From CANHCC01 sp040381555 (GTDB lineage Bacteria > Bacteroidota > Bacteroidia > J057 > RFSG01): 64,000 bases of DNA. This document shows, piece by piece, positions 17,488 through 25,241 of the stretch. A model generated the notes under the pieces. It saw nothing but the letters and a program-made list of their open reading frames with translations, was not told the origin of the DNA and searched no databases. The stretch spans positions 1 through 64,000 of the forward strand of contig JBEIHC010000002.1 of the NCBI GenBank assembly GCA_040381555.1, written 5' to 3'. A program made the position numbers and the translations under genes. Numbering within the stretch: the first letter of the stretch is position 1; each line of letters opens with the position of its first letter.

Positions 17488-18249
17488 TCAGCAATAAACG
17501 ATTTCTTTTAAGTCAAAGTATAGAACTTTGTTTTCTTTGGTTTGAATAGCCAGTTTTCCATCGGTATTTACCCCAATAATCATCCCTTCTTGTTTTTGGC
17601 CAGCCCATTCATATTGTGCCCATTCTTGATATCGCCAGAGAGCTGTGAGGTAGGCTTGCTTTTTGAAATCGTTGGGTTGATTTCGGCTCTGTAGGTAAAG
17701 TGCCTCAAAATGAGCAGAATAGGCTAATAAAAAATCATCGGCATTGATATGTATTCCTGTTTCTAGCCATAAGGAAGCGGCACTGTTTTGAAGATTTTCA
17801 GGAAACTGCCGGGTATTCAAGTTGAGGCCAATTCCGATAATAGAAGCATGAAGATGCTGATTTTTCCAGGTGTTTTCGATGAGGATGCCCGCAATTTTCT
17901 TTCCTTTAAGAAGCAAATCGTTTGGCCATTTGATTTGAAAAGGTTGATTGGGATATAATTCCTCCAAGCAATTTAAGAGGGCAACCGAAACCAGAATGTT
18001 TAGAGAAAAAATATTGGAAGAGCCGATGCCTTTGGGATAGATAATCAGGCTGAAACTTAGGTTGTGGAAAGGTTCTGCATACCAGGAGTTGCCGGCAAGT
18101 CCCTTTCCTTCCGTTTGTTGCGCTGCGGTAATCAGGGTTCCTTCAGGGGGATTAGATTCTAATAATTCCCGGGCATATCGGTTGGTGGAGGGAAGGGAAT
18201 CAAAATCGATTCTGGTACAACCGACGAATAAAGGCTTATGCTGCTTCAT
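17488..18249 (-). CDS. birA: Biotin--[acetyl-CoA-carboxylase] ligase
   Basis: 253 residues from ATG 18249 (MKQHKPLFVG); the frame runs further upstream but into rsfS coding sequence. It activates biotin with ATP and attaches it to the carboxyl carrier protein. Motifs: LPSTNRYARELL, the biotin-binding loop QQTEGKGLAGNSWYAE (usual form GRGRxGxxW, here KGLAGNSW), and KWPNDLLLKGKKIAGILIE. No N-terminal DNA-binding domain, so not a BirA-type repressor. It is divergent from rsfS with 27 bp between start codons. Confidence 0.9.
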   Translation of the reverse strand: MKQHKPLFVGCTRIDFDSLPSTNRYARELLESNPPEGTLITAAQQTEGKGLAGNSWYAEPFHNLSFSLIIYPKGIGSSNIFSLNILVSVALLNCLEELYPNQPFQIKWPNDLLLKGKKIAGILIENTWKNQHLHASIIGIGLNLNTRQFPENLQNSAASLWLETGIHINADDFLLAYSAHFEALYLQSRNQPNDFKKQAYLTALWRYQEWAQYEWAGQKQEGMIIGVNTDGKLAIQTKENKVLYFDLKEIVYC

Positions 18250-18255
18250 TTTCTG

Positions 18256-18272
18256 TAACTTTGCGAAAGATA
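18256..18272. promoter_or_regulatory. Back-to-back promoter of rsfS and birA in a 27-bp gap
   Basis: Plus strand: TAACTTTG at 18256-18263, exact TAnnTTTG, 13 bases before the rsfS ATG. Minus strand: TATCTTTC at 18272-18265, one mismatch, 15 bases before the birA ATG. Each -33 element must lie inside the other gene. Confidence 0.55.
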
Positions 18273-18276
18273 CGAT

Positions 18277-18660
18277 ATGGCTCGAAAAAAACTGAATATA
18301 GATTCCGAGAAGCTGGCGAAAATAATCGTCGCAGGAATGCAGGAGAAAAAAGCAGAAAACATTGTGCAACTGGACTTAAGAGAAGTCAAGGGGGCAGTAA
18401 CTGATTTTTTTGTGATTTGTACAGGTAATTCTGATACGCAGGTGCAGGCAATTGCCGATTCTGTGGAGAATTTTACCAGAGAAAAAATTAACGAAAGAGT
18501 TTGGCATGCAGAAGGATATAAAGCAGGCCAATGGGTATTGTTGGATTATGTGAATGTAGTGGCCCATGTGTTTTTGCGGGATAACCGACAGTTTTATGGA
18601 CTGGAAGAATTGTGGGCAGATGCTCCGATGAAGCAGTTTGATAAGTTGGTGAAGGTTTGA
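18277..18660 (+). CDS. rsfS: Ribosomal silencing factor RsfS
   Basis: 127 residues. RsfS binds protein L14 of the large ribosomal subunit and blocks subunit joining when nutrients are short. Family motifs: VAGMQEKKAENIVQLDLR, VTDFFVICTGNSDTQVQAIADSV, WHAEGYKAGQWVLLDYVNVVAHVF and the C-terminal RQFYGLEELWADAP. In many Bacteroidota ftsH follows; here a decayed toxin-antitoxin pair on the opposite strand lies downstream, suggesting insertion or rearrangement at this point. Confidence 0.93.
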   Translation: MARKKLNIDSEKLAKIIVAGMQEKKAENIVQLDLREVKGAVTDFFVICTGNSDTQVQAIADSVENFTREKINERVWHAEGYKAGQWVLLDYVNVVAHVFLRDNRQFYGLEELWADAPMKQFDKLVKV

Positions 18661-18742
18661 TTTTCGAACGCAAGTAAATAAACGCTTCTCGCTTCGCAAC
18701 AGTTAGTAGGGTATAATCGTTGGGTTTTGTACTAAAGGACTT

Positions 18743-19130
18743 CTACCAAAGAAGTTTTACTCTGCTATATAAGCTAAAATCAGCATCCTTCGAGAGGATT
18801 GTATAATCCTCAAAAATTGCTTGGGAAATAATAATTCTATCAAACGGGTCTTTGTGAATATCTTCAAGTTTGGATAGTCCGATGATATGTTCAAAGTCAA
18901 GCGGTAGAATTTCAAAATTGTTCTTTATTATTACTTCTTTGAGCTCCGCTAAATTAATGTCGAGTTGGAGTTTTCCCAAATTCAACTTAATTGCAACCTC
19001 CCATATGGATGCAATACTAATAAATTTTATATTCTCTGTATTCTCAATACTTGCTCTAGCCTTTTTAGAAAGATTTTCGCTCCCTTCAAGGAACCACAAA
19101 AAAGTATGGAGTGTCAAGTAAACAGTTCAT
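18743..19130 (-). pseudogene. PIN-domain (VapC-type) toxin with an N-terminal frameshift
   Basis: The frame from 19117 gives 124 residues starting HTFLWFLEGS, with the PIN-domain core SIWEVAIKLNLGKL, LSKLEDIHKDPFDRIIISQA and ILSKDADF (acidic residues of the nuclease site). PIN toxins start with M-x-x-LLDTHTFLWFL. Here ATG 19130 gives MNCLLDT and one extra base then shifts the frame; a stop follows eight codons later. The first catalytic Asp is therefore separated from the rest. The gene is likely dead unless the base is a sequencing error. It follows the antitoxin by 5 bp. Confidence 0.75.
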
Positions 19131-19135
19131 TACAT

Positions 19136-19372
19136 TTAGTCTTTGAAATCCTCTAGGGGAGCATCAAAATCATCTGCTAGATGAATCTTTCCTTTTAAGC
19201 TTCCAAAAACAGGTTTCTCGGTCTTAGTTTCTGGTTTATTCTTTTTGGTCTTTTCTACTAGGTATTCAATAAAATTCTTTGCTTCCTCCTTGAGTGCTGG
19301 CGGAAGCGTTTCTAGCTTAGTATATAGAGAAAGGGATGCAATAACGATTGATTTATATACAAAAATAAGCAA
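19136..19372 (-). CDS. DUF2281 antitoxin, start uncertain
   Basis: Up to 78 residues. The middle and C-terminus match the DUF2281 antitoxin family: LYTKLETLPPALKEEAKNFIEYL then PVFGSLKGKIHLADDFDAPLEDFKD. These pair with PIN toxins, as here. The family normally starts just before LYxKLxxLP, where only ATT (19342) or ATC codons are present; the nearest usual start is TTG 19372. A TATTTTTG promoter box lies at 19367-19360, downstream of that TTG, which argues against it. The original ATG may have been lost, in keeping with the frameshifted toxin. Confidence 0.65.
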   Translation of the reverse strand: MLIFVYKSIVIASLSLYTKLETLPPALKEEAKNFIEYLVEKTKKNKPETKTEKPVFGSLKGKIHLADDFDAPLEDFKD

Positions 19373-19822
19373 TTTTTGCCTTTTCTGGATAATGGTTCTA
19401 TATTCTGTTGCTTTCGTGTTTTGGGATCAGAAGAGGGGTTTGCTCCAGCATACAAAAAGAATAGTGGTTGGAAGTCTCCGTTCATATTGCTGTTCCTGAT
19501 CGTCATCACTGAAGTAATAAAATATTTGGTGGAGTCTAATTTCAATAGACAAAAGTGCTATAGGCTTCCGGCGGTTGCATTGAAAGAATCTGACAGAATC
19601 CGTTTGAAACAAGTCATTTTCTTTTTTACCCGAATTCAAAATTCAGACACTATTGCTGTCATACAAACCGGGTATAAATGAATACGAACAAGAAATATAT
19701 TTAATAACTTTTTTCAATATCTAGTGTTTCATTAGATACTCAGCATCGAAAATTAATGCCCGCTTTACAGGCCCAAAGTATGGGTAGCAAGGATGTGGTT
19801 GCAAGTATAATTTTTAAAAATT
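19373..19822. other. Gene-poor stretch between antitoxin and TonB-receptor terminator
   Basis: About 450 bp. A 101-codon plus-strand frame (19376-19681) has no ATG at its start and no family resemblance, although it includes a hydrophobic stretch (FILLFLIVITEVIKYL). It may be the remnant of a small membrane protein. Nothing else is supported. Confidence 0.35.
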
Positions 19823-19857
19823 AAAAGCAGCTGGTTTTATACGCCAGCTGCTTTTTG
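19823..19857 (-). terminator. Strong intrinsic terminator of the TonB-dependent receptor gene
   Basis: Perfect 12-bp stem AAAAGCAGCTGG / CCAGCTGCTTTT around a 9-base loop, starting 9 bp past the receptor's stop, flanked by A/T runs on both sides so it can work in either direction. Confidence 0.85.
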
Positions 19858-19865
19858 ATTTTCAA

Positions 19866-22283
19866 TTAAAATGTTCCCCTCAACGCCAGAATAAAATTCC
19901 GTCCAGGAGCAGAAATCCCAGAGCCATAAGGACGATACCTCAGGTTGGCAATATTTTCCACTCCTCCACTTAGAGAAATAAAAGAATTGAAATGATAGGA
20001 AGTTTTGAAATTCCAGGTCATCCAACTTGGAAACCAAGGTTTACCCTCTGTATCTTTTGCCATCAAATATTCTGTTGTCGCTTCTCCGATGGAAAGATCT
20101 TTGTTCAGGACTTTTCCATTATATTGAATATAGACTTCTGCCATTAATTTTTTCCTTCGGTAGCTGAGCCTGCTGATGCCAAAATTCGGTGGGGTATGAT
20201 TTAACCGGGAACGGCTTCCATTCGGGTAGTATTCTGTTCCTTTCATCCAGTTAAACTTTGAGGCAATCGTAAACCCTTTAGGCAGCGCAATGTCTATCCC
20301 AGCCTGAATGCCCAATACATCCCCATAACTGGTGTTGGTAATGGCTTCAACCTGACTCAGGACGCCATTGTACAGCACACTGTCTTGCCCATTGAATTGA
20401 TATCTGCTTCTGGCCAAGGCATTATCCAAATAAGTGTAGAATCCGGTTACATCTACTTTTACTCTTTTGGCAATTACTTTTGCAAGCCCCAGGTCAATGT
20501 TGTAACTGTATTCCGATTTTAAATTGGGGTTGGGCACCACTACTGAGCCCGGATTTGAATCAAACACTTTTCCCATATCATCAATATTAGGCGCTCTAAA
20601 TCCCGTTGCTGTGTTCAAACTTAGCATCCAAGTTTTCTCGGGAATATAAACCGCACCTATACTTCCGGTAAGCGAACCCGAATTCAGGTAAACATCGGTG
20701 AAAGGAAATTTGAAAAAGGTAGTATCAAAAGTTGCGTTGATTCCATAATGCGAATACCTTGCCCCAGATTGAAGGGTCATCTTTTCATTTACCTTGAAGC
20801 GATGATTCAAATATACTCCTATTGAGGTCCAGTCTGAACCATTAGGATATCTACTACTTGCAGGTCGGATAATTCCTGAATTGATATTTTGTTGAACCCC
20901 TCTGGAATTAACCAGGTTGCGAATAAACTCAGCACCATAAAACAATTTATGTTTCTCTGAAAGGGATTTCTCTAAGTCTAAATTAGCGGACCAAGCCTCA
21001 ACCTCTTCGGTACGAGTAAATCGAGTACTACCATTGAAATCTCTTTCGATGCGGCTCTCTTGGAAATATTGATGAGCTAAGGTAATTCGCAGTTTATCAT
21101 ATACTATTCCTTCCGAGCTATGTTCTACCATCAAATTATTCATTGCCCAGATTTGAGGTCCATATGCCCATTCTGCTGAACGAAGTCCTTGCCCTGTGGA
21201 ACCTGGTCGTGTTAAGCGATCATAACGAGCATAAGAGCCTATTTGCGAATAATGAAAGGCATAGTTAATGTCCCATTTTTCCGAAGGCTTATATCGAAAC
21301 TTTTGCATATAATTCCATTGATTATAGCCTGAAGGCCTTTGCACCAAAGGATCCGGATTAGTTAACAGGGTATCCTTTCCATTGATTGTGGCCGCATATT
21401 GGGGTCTTAAAAACTCATCGGGTCCAGTACTGCCTTGTCTCAAATGGTCGAAATCCGAATAAGTAAGACTGCTCAGCATGGAGAACTTTTTTCCGCCCAA
21501 AGTAAAATCAACATGTCCTGTTTTTTCAGAATTAGCAGAACTATATCGAGAGAACACATTCACCTTATCTACCAGTTTATTTGTTGAGCTCAAAATGGGT
21601 TTAAGGGTATAGAAATTCATGACCCCTCCGATGGCATCACTTCCATACATAACAGAGCCGGGGCCAAATAAGACTTCTGTTTTATCTACTGTTAAGGCAT
21701 CCAGATTAATGACATTTTGAACATTGCCGGAACGAAATATAGCGGAGTTCATTCTTACTCCATCTACTGTCAGTAATACCCTATTCGTTGCAAAACCCCG
21801 AATCATTGGGCTACCTCCTCCGAGCTGACTTTTCTGGATAAAAACATCTCCAGAAGTTCCCAATAAATCTGCGGTTGTTTGAGGGTTTTGAAGCGCAATT
21901 TGGGCAGATGTTATGGTGGTGATTTTTTGTGGCACATCTTTTTTGTCCTGTTCAAATCGGTTGGCAGAAATGACCGTAGCCTCCAGTGTGATGGGATCCG
22001 ATTTTAAATAAATAATGGGCTTAGGTTGATTGAGAATCTCAGCGTAAGCGATTTCAATAGTCAAGTATCCTGCCATTTTTATTTTCAAAGGGGTAGTGCC
22101 CCGAAGGCCTGAAATATCTGCACGACCTTTGGCATCCGTCAGTATTGGAGTGGCATCTGGTGCAGCTGTTATGAGCGCGGAAGGTATAGGGTCGAGTGAG
22201 GACTCATCCAATACCGTAATAACCTGTGATTTTGCCTGATAGAATAGACTTATCCCTATCAGAAAAAGAAATAGTTTTTTCAT
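19866..22283 (-). CDS. TonB-dependent outer-membrane receptor
   Basis: 805 residues. Signal peptide (LFLFLIGISLFYQAKSQ), then a carboxypeptidase-regulatory-like beta-sandwich (about 19-95, with DAKGRADISGLRGTTPL), a plug domain (about 110-225, with PQTTADLLGTSGDVFIQKSQ, GGGSPMIRGFATNRVLLTVDGVRMN and FGPGSVMYGSDAIGGVMNFY) and a 22-strand barrel to the terminal Phe. It imports a ligand using energy from TonB-ExbBD. The plug resembles haem/siderophore receptors, but the ligand is not determined. A 9-bp inverted repeat lies 45-75 bp upstream. No SusD partner, so not a glycan system. Confidence 0.9.
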   Translation of the reverse strand: MKKLFLFLIGISLFYQAKSQVITVLDESSLDPIPSALITAAPDATPILTDAKGRADISGLRGTTPLKIKMAGYLTIEIAYAEILNQPKPIIYLKSDPITLEATVISANRFEQDKKDVPQKITTITSAQIALQNPQTTADLLGTSGDVFIQKSQLGGGSPMIRGFATNRVLLTVDGVRMNSAIFRSGNVQNVINLDALTVDKTEVLFGPGSVMYGSDAIGGVMNFYTLKPILSSTNKLVDKVNVFSRYSSANSEKTGHVDFTLGGKKFSMLSSLTYSDFDHLRQGSTGPDEFLRPQYAATINGKDTLLTNPDPLVQRPSGYNQWNYMQKFRYKPSEKWDINYAFHYSQIGSYARYDRLTRPGSTGQGLRSAEWAYGPQIWAMNNLMVEHSSEGIVYDKLRITLAHQYFQESRIERDFNGSTRFTRTEEVEAWSANLDLEKSLSEKHKLFYGAEFIRNLVNSRGVQQNINSGIIRPASSRYPNGSDWTSIGVYLNHRFKVNEKMTLQSGARYSHYGINATFDTTFFKFPFTDVYLNSGSLTGSIGAVYIPEKTWMLSLNTATGFRAPNIDDMGKVFDSNPGSVVVPNPNLKSEYSYNIDLGLAKVIAKRVKVDVTGFYTYLDNALARSRYQFNGQDSVLYNGVLSQVEAITNTSYGDVLGIQAGIDIALPKGFTIASKFNWMKGTEYYPNGSRSRLNHTPPNFGISRLSYRRKKLMAEVYIQYNGKVLNKDLSIGEATTEYLMAKDTEGKPWFPSWMTWNFKTSYHFNSFISLSGGVENIANLRYRPYGSGISAPGRNFILALRGTF

Positions 22284-22327
22284 GTTTTGTTCAATAATAA
22301 TAATGAGGGTAACAAGAAGCTATTTTC

Positions 22328-22357
22328 CTTTTAGTGATACAGGTTAGACACTAAAAG
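22328..22357. promoter_or_regulatory. Inverted repeat upstream of the TonB-dependent receptor
   Basis: CTTTTAGTG, 12-base spacer, CACTAAAAG: perfect 9-bp arms 45-74 bp upstream of the receptor's ATG. Position and shape suit a dimeric regulator's operator; no regulator is in the window. Confidence 0.45.
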
Positions 22358-22524
22358 AGCTCCACCGAACTACTAAGCTCAGACTTTAAGTAGGCTTATT
22401 CACCCTTTACCCGAAAAGATTTTATGTTTTAGGAATTGAAGTTAAAAATACCTCATCTCCCAAATCAATAAAAGCCCAAAAGTCCCCAAGGAAAATATCC
22501 AAGGCTGCCAGATTGTTAAAATGA

Positions 22525-23082
22525 TCAGGTGATTTGTTCTGGTGGAGGATTTTCCGGGGAGCTAATCCCAGAAGTCAGATTTTCTACAAAAGGATTGCTT
22601 TGTTCCTTTGATAAATCCAAAAGACATTGAACGATTGGGTTGGAATTAGTAAAAAACAAATTTCGGTAAAATCGAAAAGTAATTTCCTTTTGATTATGAG
22701 TGTTTTTATCTTGATTCAAGATTTTACTTACCTGGTCTTCCAGCGTTTTAAATAAGCGCGTTTCATCTTCATCCCGTATGCAGGAAAAGTAGATACTGTC
22801 TTGTTGAGCTATTTGTTTGAGTACATCATAAGCCACTCCCTGGTAGCGAAATTCATGATCATTCATCCAAGAGAGAGTTCCGGATTCCAACTCAATTTTT
22901 GAAAATCCCAACAAAGTCTGCTGACTGAGGGGTACTCCAGCCTTAATTTTTTGCTTGATTTCTTTACGGATTCTCTGCTGTTGAAGGGAAAAAAATCCCC
23001 AAGTACCTAATGCTGGTAGGCAGAAGATACCAATCAATAAGCAGGCGAATCCTTGTCTCACTTGAAGCCGAAATAGAATCAA
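22525..23082 (-). CDS. Conserved single-pass membrane protein of unknown function
   Basis: 185 residues. N-terminal membrane helix (GFACLLIGIFCLPALGTWGFFSL, about 10-32), then a basic linker and an extracytoplasmic domain. A recognisable central pattern is SWMNDHEFRYQGVAYDVL followed by DSIYFSCIRDEDETRLFKTL, which I have a recollection of from Bacteroidota genes beside metal or TonB-receptor loci; that link is from memory. It sits 240 bp upstream of the TonB-dependent receptor on the same strand, so a shared transport role is possible. No catalytic motif. Confidence 0.6.
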   Translation of the reverse strand: MILFRLQVRQGFACLLIGIFCLPALGTWGFFSLQQQRIRKEIKQKIKAGVPLSQQTLLGFSKIELESGTLSWMNDHEFRYQGVAYDVLKQIAQQDSIYFSCIRDEDETRLFKTLEDQVSKILNQDKNTHNQKEITFRFYRNLFFTNSNPIVQCLLDLSKEQSNPFVENLTSGISSPENPPPEQIT

Positions 23083-23143
23083 AGCTAAGAAGTTTTATAG
23101 GGTGCTGCAAGCAAGTAATTGGTTTTTTATGTTGATTTGCGGG

Positions 23144-23167
23144 AATCATCCGTAAAATCATCCGTAA
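23144..23167. repeat. Perfect 12-bp tandem duplication at a gene start
   Basis: AATCATCCGTAA occurs twice in direct succession exactly where the glycosyltransferase start codon should be. The duplication keeps the downstream frame (12 bp) but places TAA codons in the frame of the nearest ATG (23129). Confidence 0.8.
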
Positions 23168-23222
23168 GCCTGATCTTCATATCCTCTCGCTGGACAATCC
23201 CTCCACCCCAAATTATGGGGGG

Positions 23223-24281
23223 GTGATAGATATTCACTACCGCTTAAAGGCTTTATCTGAAGCAGGACTTCGAATTGACCTGCATGTTTGGCATAAGGGG
23301 GAAAAGCCTGACCCTGCATTTTTGCTCAACTTTGCCGAAACCGTTCATTTCTACCAGCGAAAAAAACCTTGGCAAATTTCCCGTTTCTCCCTTCCTTTTA
23401 TTGTGAGTTCTCGACAGAGTACTCTTTTAGCAGAACGAATTTTAGCTGGAAATGCTCCCATTTGGTGTGAAGGAATCCATACCACCGGAGTATTGAACCA
23501 AATCACTCTATCAAAGCGAAAGGTGTTTTTAAGAGCACATAATATTGAGCAGATATATTATCGGGAGCTGGCGGAAAGAAGTCATAATCTGCTGGAAAAA
23601 GCCTATTATAAACTTGAGTCTAATAGATTAAAAACCTATGAAGAAGGTGTTTTCCCTCTCTTCAATAAGATTTTTGCCATTTCTCCTATTGAGCAAATTC
23701 AGATAGAGAAGTTGAATCCTCAAACAGAATTGCTGCCGGCGTTTGTACAGTATCGGCAGCAGAAAATTCGTCAGCTCCCCAAACCAGATGCTCAGGATTT
23801 TAAGATTCTGTTTCATGGAAATTTTGAAATACAGGAGAACAGGCTGGCAGCCCAGGCTTTAATCCGTTTTATAAAAAATTATTCCCTTCCAGGTTGTGGA
23901 TTAGTGTTAGCAGGAAAGGGTCTGGATTCAGCCGGTTTGGATGATACAGGCATTGAGTTTCATTCTGATCCTTCCTGGATGGACAGCATTCTGGATACGG
24001 TTGATTTGGTGTTATTACCAGGAACTCAACTCTCAGGCGTGAAGATTAAATTATTGGAAAGTCTGGCTGCAGGAAAACGGGTAATTTGTTCCCCTCAAAC
24101 CGCCATGGGTTCTGGGCTTGAATCCAAACTTATTTCCTACACTTCGGAAGAAGAATTATACCACTTAGTGCAACAGGCGAGCCAGGGATATTTAGACCCT
24201 CAGTTTATTGAAGGTCTGGCTTTATTCCATGAACTATATAATCCTTTGAACGGCGTGAAGCAGATTGTAGAGTTATTGTAG
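23223..24281 (+). CDS. Glycosyltransferase (GT4-like), true N-terminus upstream without a usual start codon
   Basis: 352 residues from GTG 23223, with a GT-B layout: FLRAHNIEQIYYRELAE (acceptor half), ILFHGNFEIQENRLAAQAL and LLPGTQLSGVKIKLLESLAAGKRVI (donor half). The reading frame continues upstream to 23136 and encodes LHILSLDNPSTPNYGGV, clearly the family's first strand and glycine loop. No ATG, GTG or TTG exists in that extension; candidate starts are ATC codons (23145-23160). A perfect 12-bp tandem duplication (23144-23167) lies there. Either a rare start codon is used or the start was destroyed. Functional status uncertain. Confidence 0.72.
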   Translation: MIDIHYRLKALSEAGLRIDLHVWHKGEKPDPAFLLNFAETVHFYQRKKPWQISRFSLPFIVSSRQSTLLAERILAGNAPIWCEGIHTTGVLNQITLSKRKVFLRAHNIEQIYYRELAERSHNLLEKAYYKLESNRLKTYEEGVFPLFNKIFAISPIEQIQIEKLNPQTELLPAFVQYRQQKIRQLPKPDAQDFKILFHGNFEIQENRLAAQALIRFIKNYSLPGCGLVLAGKGLDSAGLDDTGIEFHSDPSWMDSILDTVDLVLLPGTQLSGVKIKLLESLAAGKRVICSPQTAMGSGLESKLISYTSEEELYHLVQQASQGYLDPQFIEGLALFHELYNPLNGVKQIVELL

Positions 24282-24315
24282 AAAAATGGGAATTGATTGA
24301 ACTATGCCAAAGATC

Positions 24316-24483
24316 TTAACGATTGGGGCAAGACTTACAGGCTTTCCCTTTCTTGTATTTTTTACAGCATTTCTTGAGGCGAGAATTGGGTTCTGTGGAA
24401 GAAAAATAGCATTGTACCTTGCTGATGCAACGGCAATTGGGTAGAGTGCTGTTCGGTGTTTCTATTGAATAGATATCTTCCAC
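24316..24483 (-). CDS. Small Cys-rich protein (55 aa)
   Basis: 55 residues from GTG 24483. It has eight Cys, arranged as NCRC, QC, KCCKKYKKGKACKSCPNR at the C-terminus, in a highly basic context. The CC-x(8)-C-x2-C pattern suggests metal or Fe-S binding, or structural disulfides; small proteins with a KKCCKKYKKGKxCKxCP tail occur in Bacteroidota as far as I recall. Its reality is supported by a TAAATTTG promoter box ending four bases before the GTG, the same geometry as purD, scpA and holB. No signal peptide. Function unknown. Confidence 0.65.
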   Translation of the reverse strand: MEDIYSIETPNSTLPNCRCISKVQCYFSSTEPNSRLKKCCKKYKKGKACKSCPNR

Positions 24484-24487
24484 GACA

Positions 24488-24495
24488 CAAATTTA
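24488..24495 (-). promoter_or_regulatory. -7 promoter box TAAATTTG of the Cys-rich small gene
   Basis: Exact TAnnTTTG on the minus strand, ending four bases before the GTG at 24483; supports the gene and predicts a leaderless message. Confidence 0.5.
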
Positions 24496-24544
24496 ATTTA
24501 GAATAAATACAGATAAGAAGATTTTTCTTGTTTTTTATATAATA

Positions 24545-24559
24545 AATTGATTATCAATT
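24545..24559. promoter_or_regulatory. Perfect 15-bp palindrome between divergent small genes
   Basis: AATTGAT-T-ATCAATT is a 7-1-7 palindrome, the general shape of Fur-family operators. It lies 62 bp upstream of the Cys-rich gene and 143 bp upstream of the lipoprotein gene. A+T-rich chance palindromes are common, so this is only a candidate. Confidence 0.35.
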
Positions 24560-24701
24560 AAATAAATTGTTTTTCTTAGAAATATTCAAACAAAACACCT
24601 GTAAGTCTTAATTATTTTCTGATTTTCGCCCTGTGAAAAGGGAAGAAAGAAGTTCAAAATGGGGTATAGGAAAGAAAGGCTTTTATTCTTTCAACCCCTC
24701 A

Positions 24702-25241
24702 ATGGGTAAGATTAGTCTAATTCTTACCTTGTTATTCAGCATTTCCTCCTGTTCTTTGAAAGAAGAACCAGAGTTATATCTCACAGATATTCTATCGGTA
24801 GGACAGGATTTTCGTTTGGGATTAATGCAGACTCGACCGGAACTGGAGGCGGTTGAGTTAGAATACCAGTCAGTCAAAGGGAAATCAGTTCCTGTGCCCG
24901 GGTTAAGATGGTGGAGAGGTGTTCATCGCTCTTTTTTCTTTCCTCGTGATACTGCACAATTTCAAGATCAGGGATTTTCTTTACATACATTAGTGATGTA
25001 CAATCGTCGAGAGGCATTAAAACTCTTTCAGTCATTTTGTCAAGATGAGCACTGGCAGGAATTACAAATAGTAACGCCGGGATCTCATGTGTACCTATAT
25101 CGTAATGCGGTGATACATCTGAATATCGAAGCTAGGGTTTCGGAGCAGGAGCTTCAATACTTGCATTTGATTTTGGAAAAGAGATTGGGATTGAAAAAGG
25201 GGAGCAAAGCTTGTATTTGTAAAACACAGACTAAGTCTTAA
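24702..25241 (+). CDS. Lipoprotein of unknown function
   Basis: 179 residues from ATG 24702, chosen because the segment ISLILTLLFSISSCS right after it is a lipoprotein signal with the acylated Cys at about residue 17; the frame extends 23 codons further upstream without signal character. The mature part contains LYLTDILSVGQDFRLG, RWWRGVHRSFFFPRDT and SEQELQYLHLILEKRLG, with two Cys near the C-terminus (ACIC). No family recognised. It converges on cdsA, with the stop codons overlapping by 4 bp. Confidence 0.65.
   Translation: MGKISLILTLLFSISSCSLKEEPELYLTDILSVGQDFRLGLMQTRPELEAVELEYQSVKGKSVPVPGLRWWRGVHRSFFFPRDTAQFQDQGFSLHTLVMYNRREALKLFQSFCQDEHWQELQIVTPGSHVYLYRNAVIHLNIEARVSEQELQYLHLILEKRLGLKKGSKACICKTQTKS

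Noticed and set aside
19376..19681. 101-codon plus-strand membrane-like protein
   Set aside because: Starts only with TTG, no promoter, no family resemblance; odd residues and location beside a decayed locus. At best a remnant.
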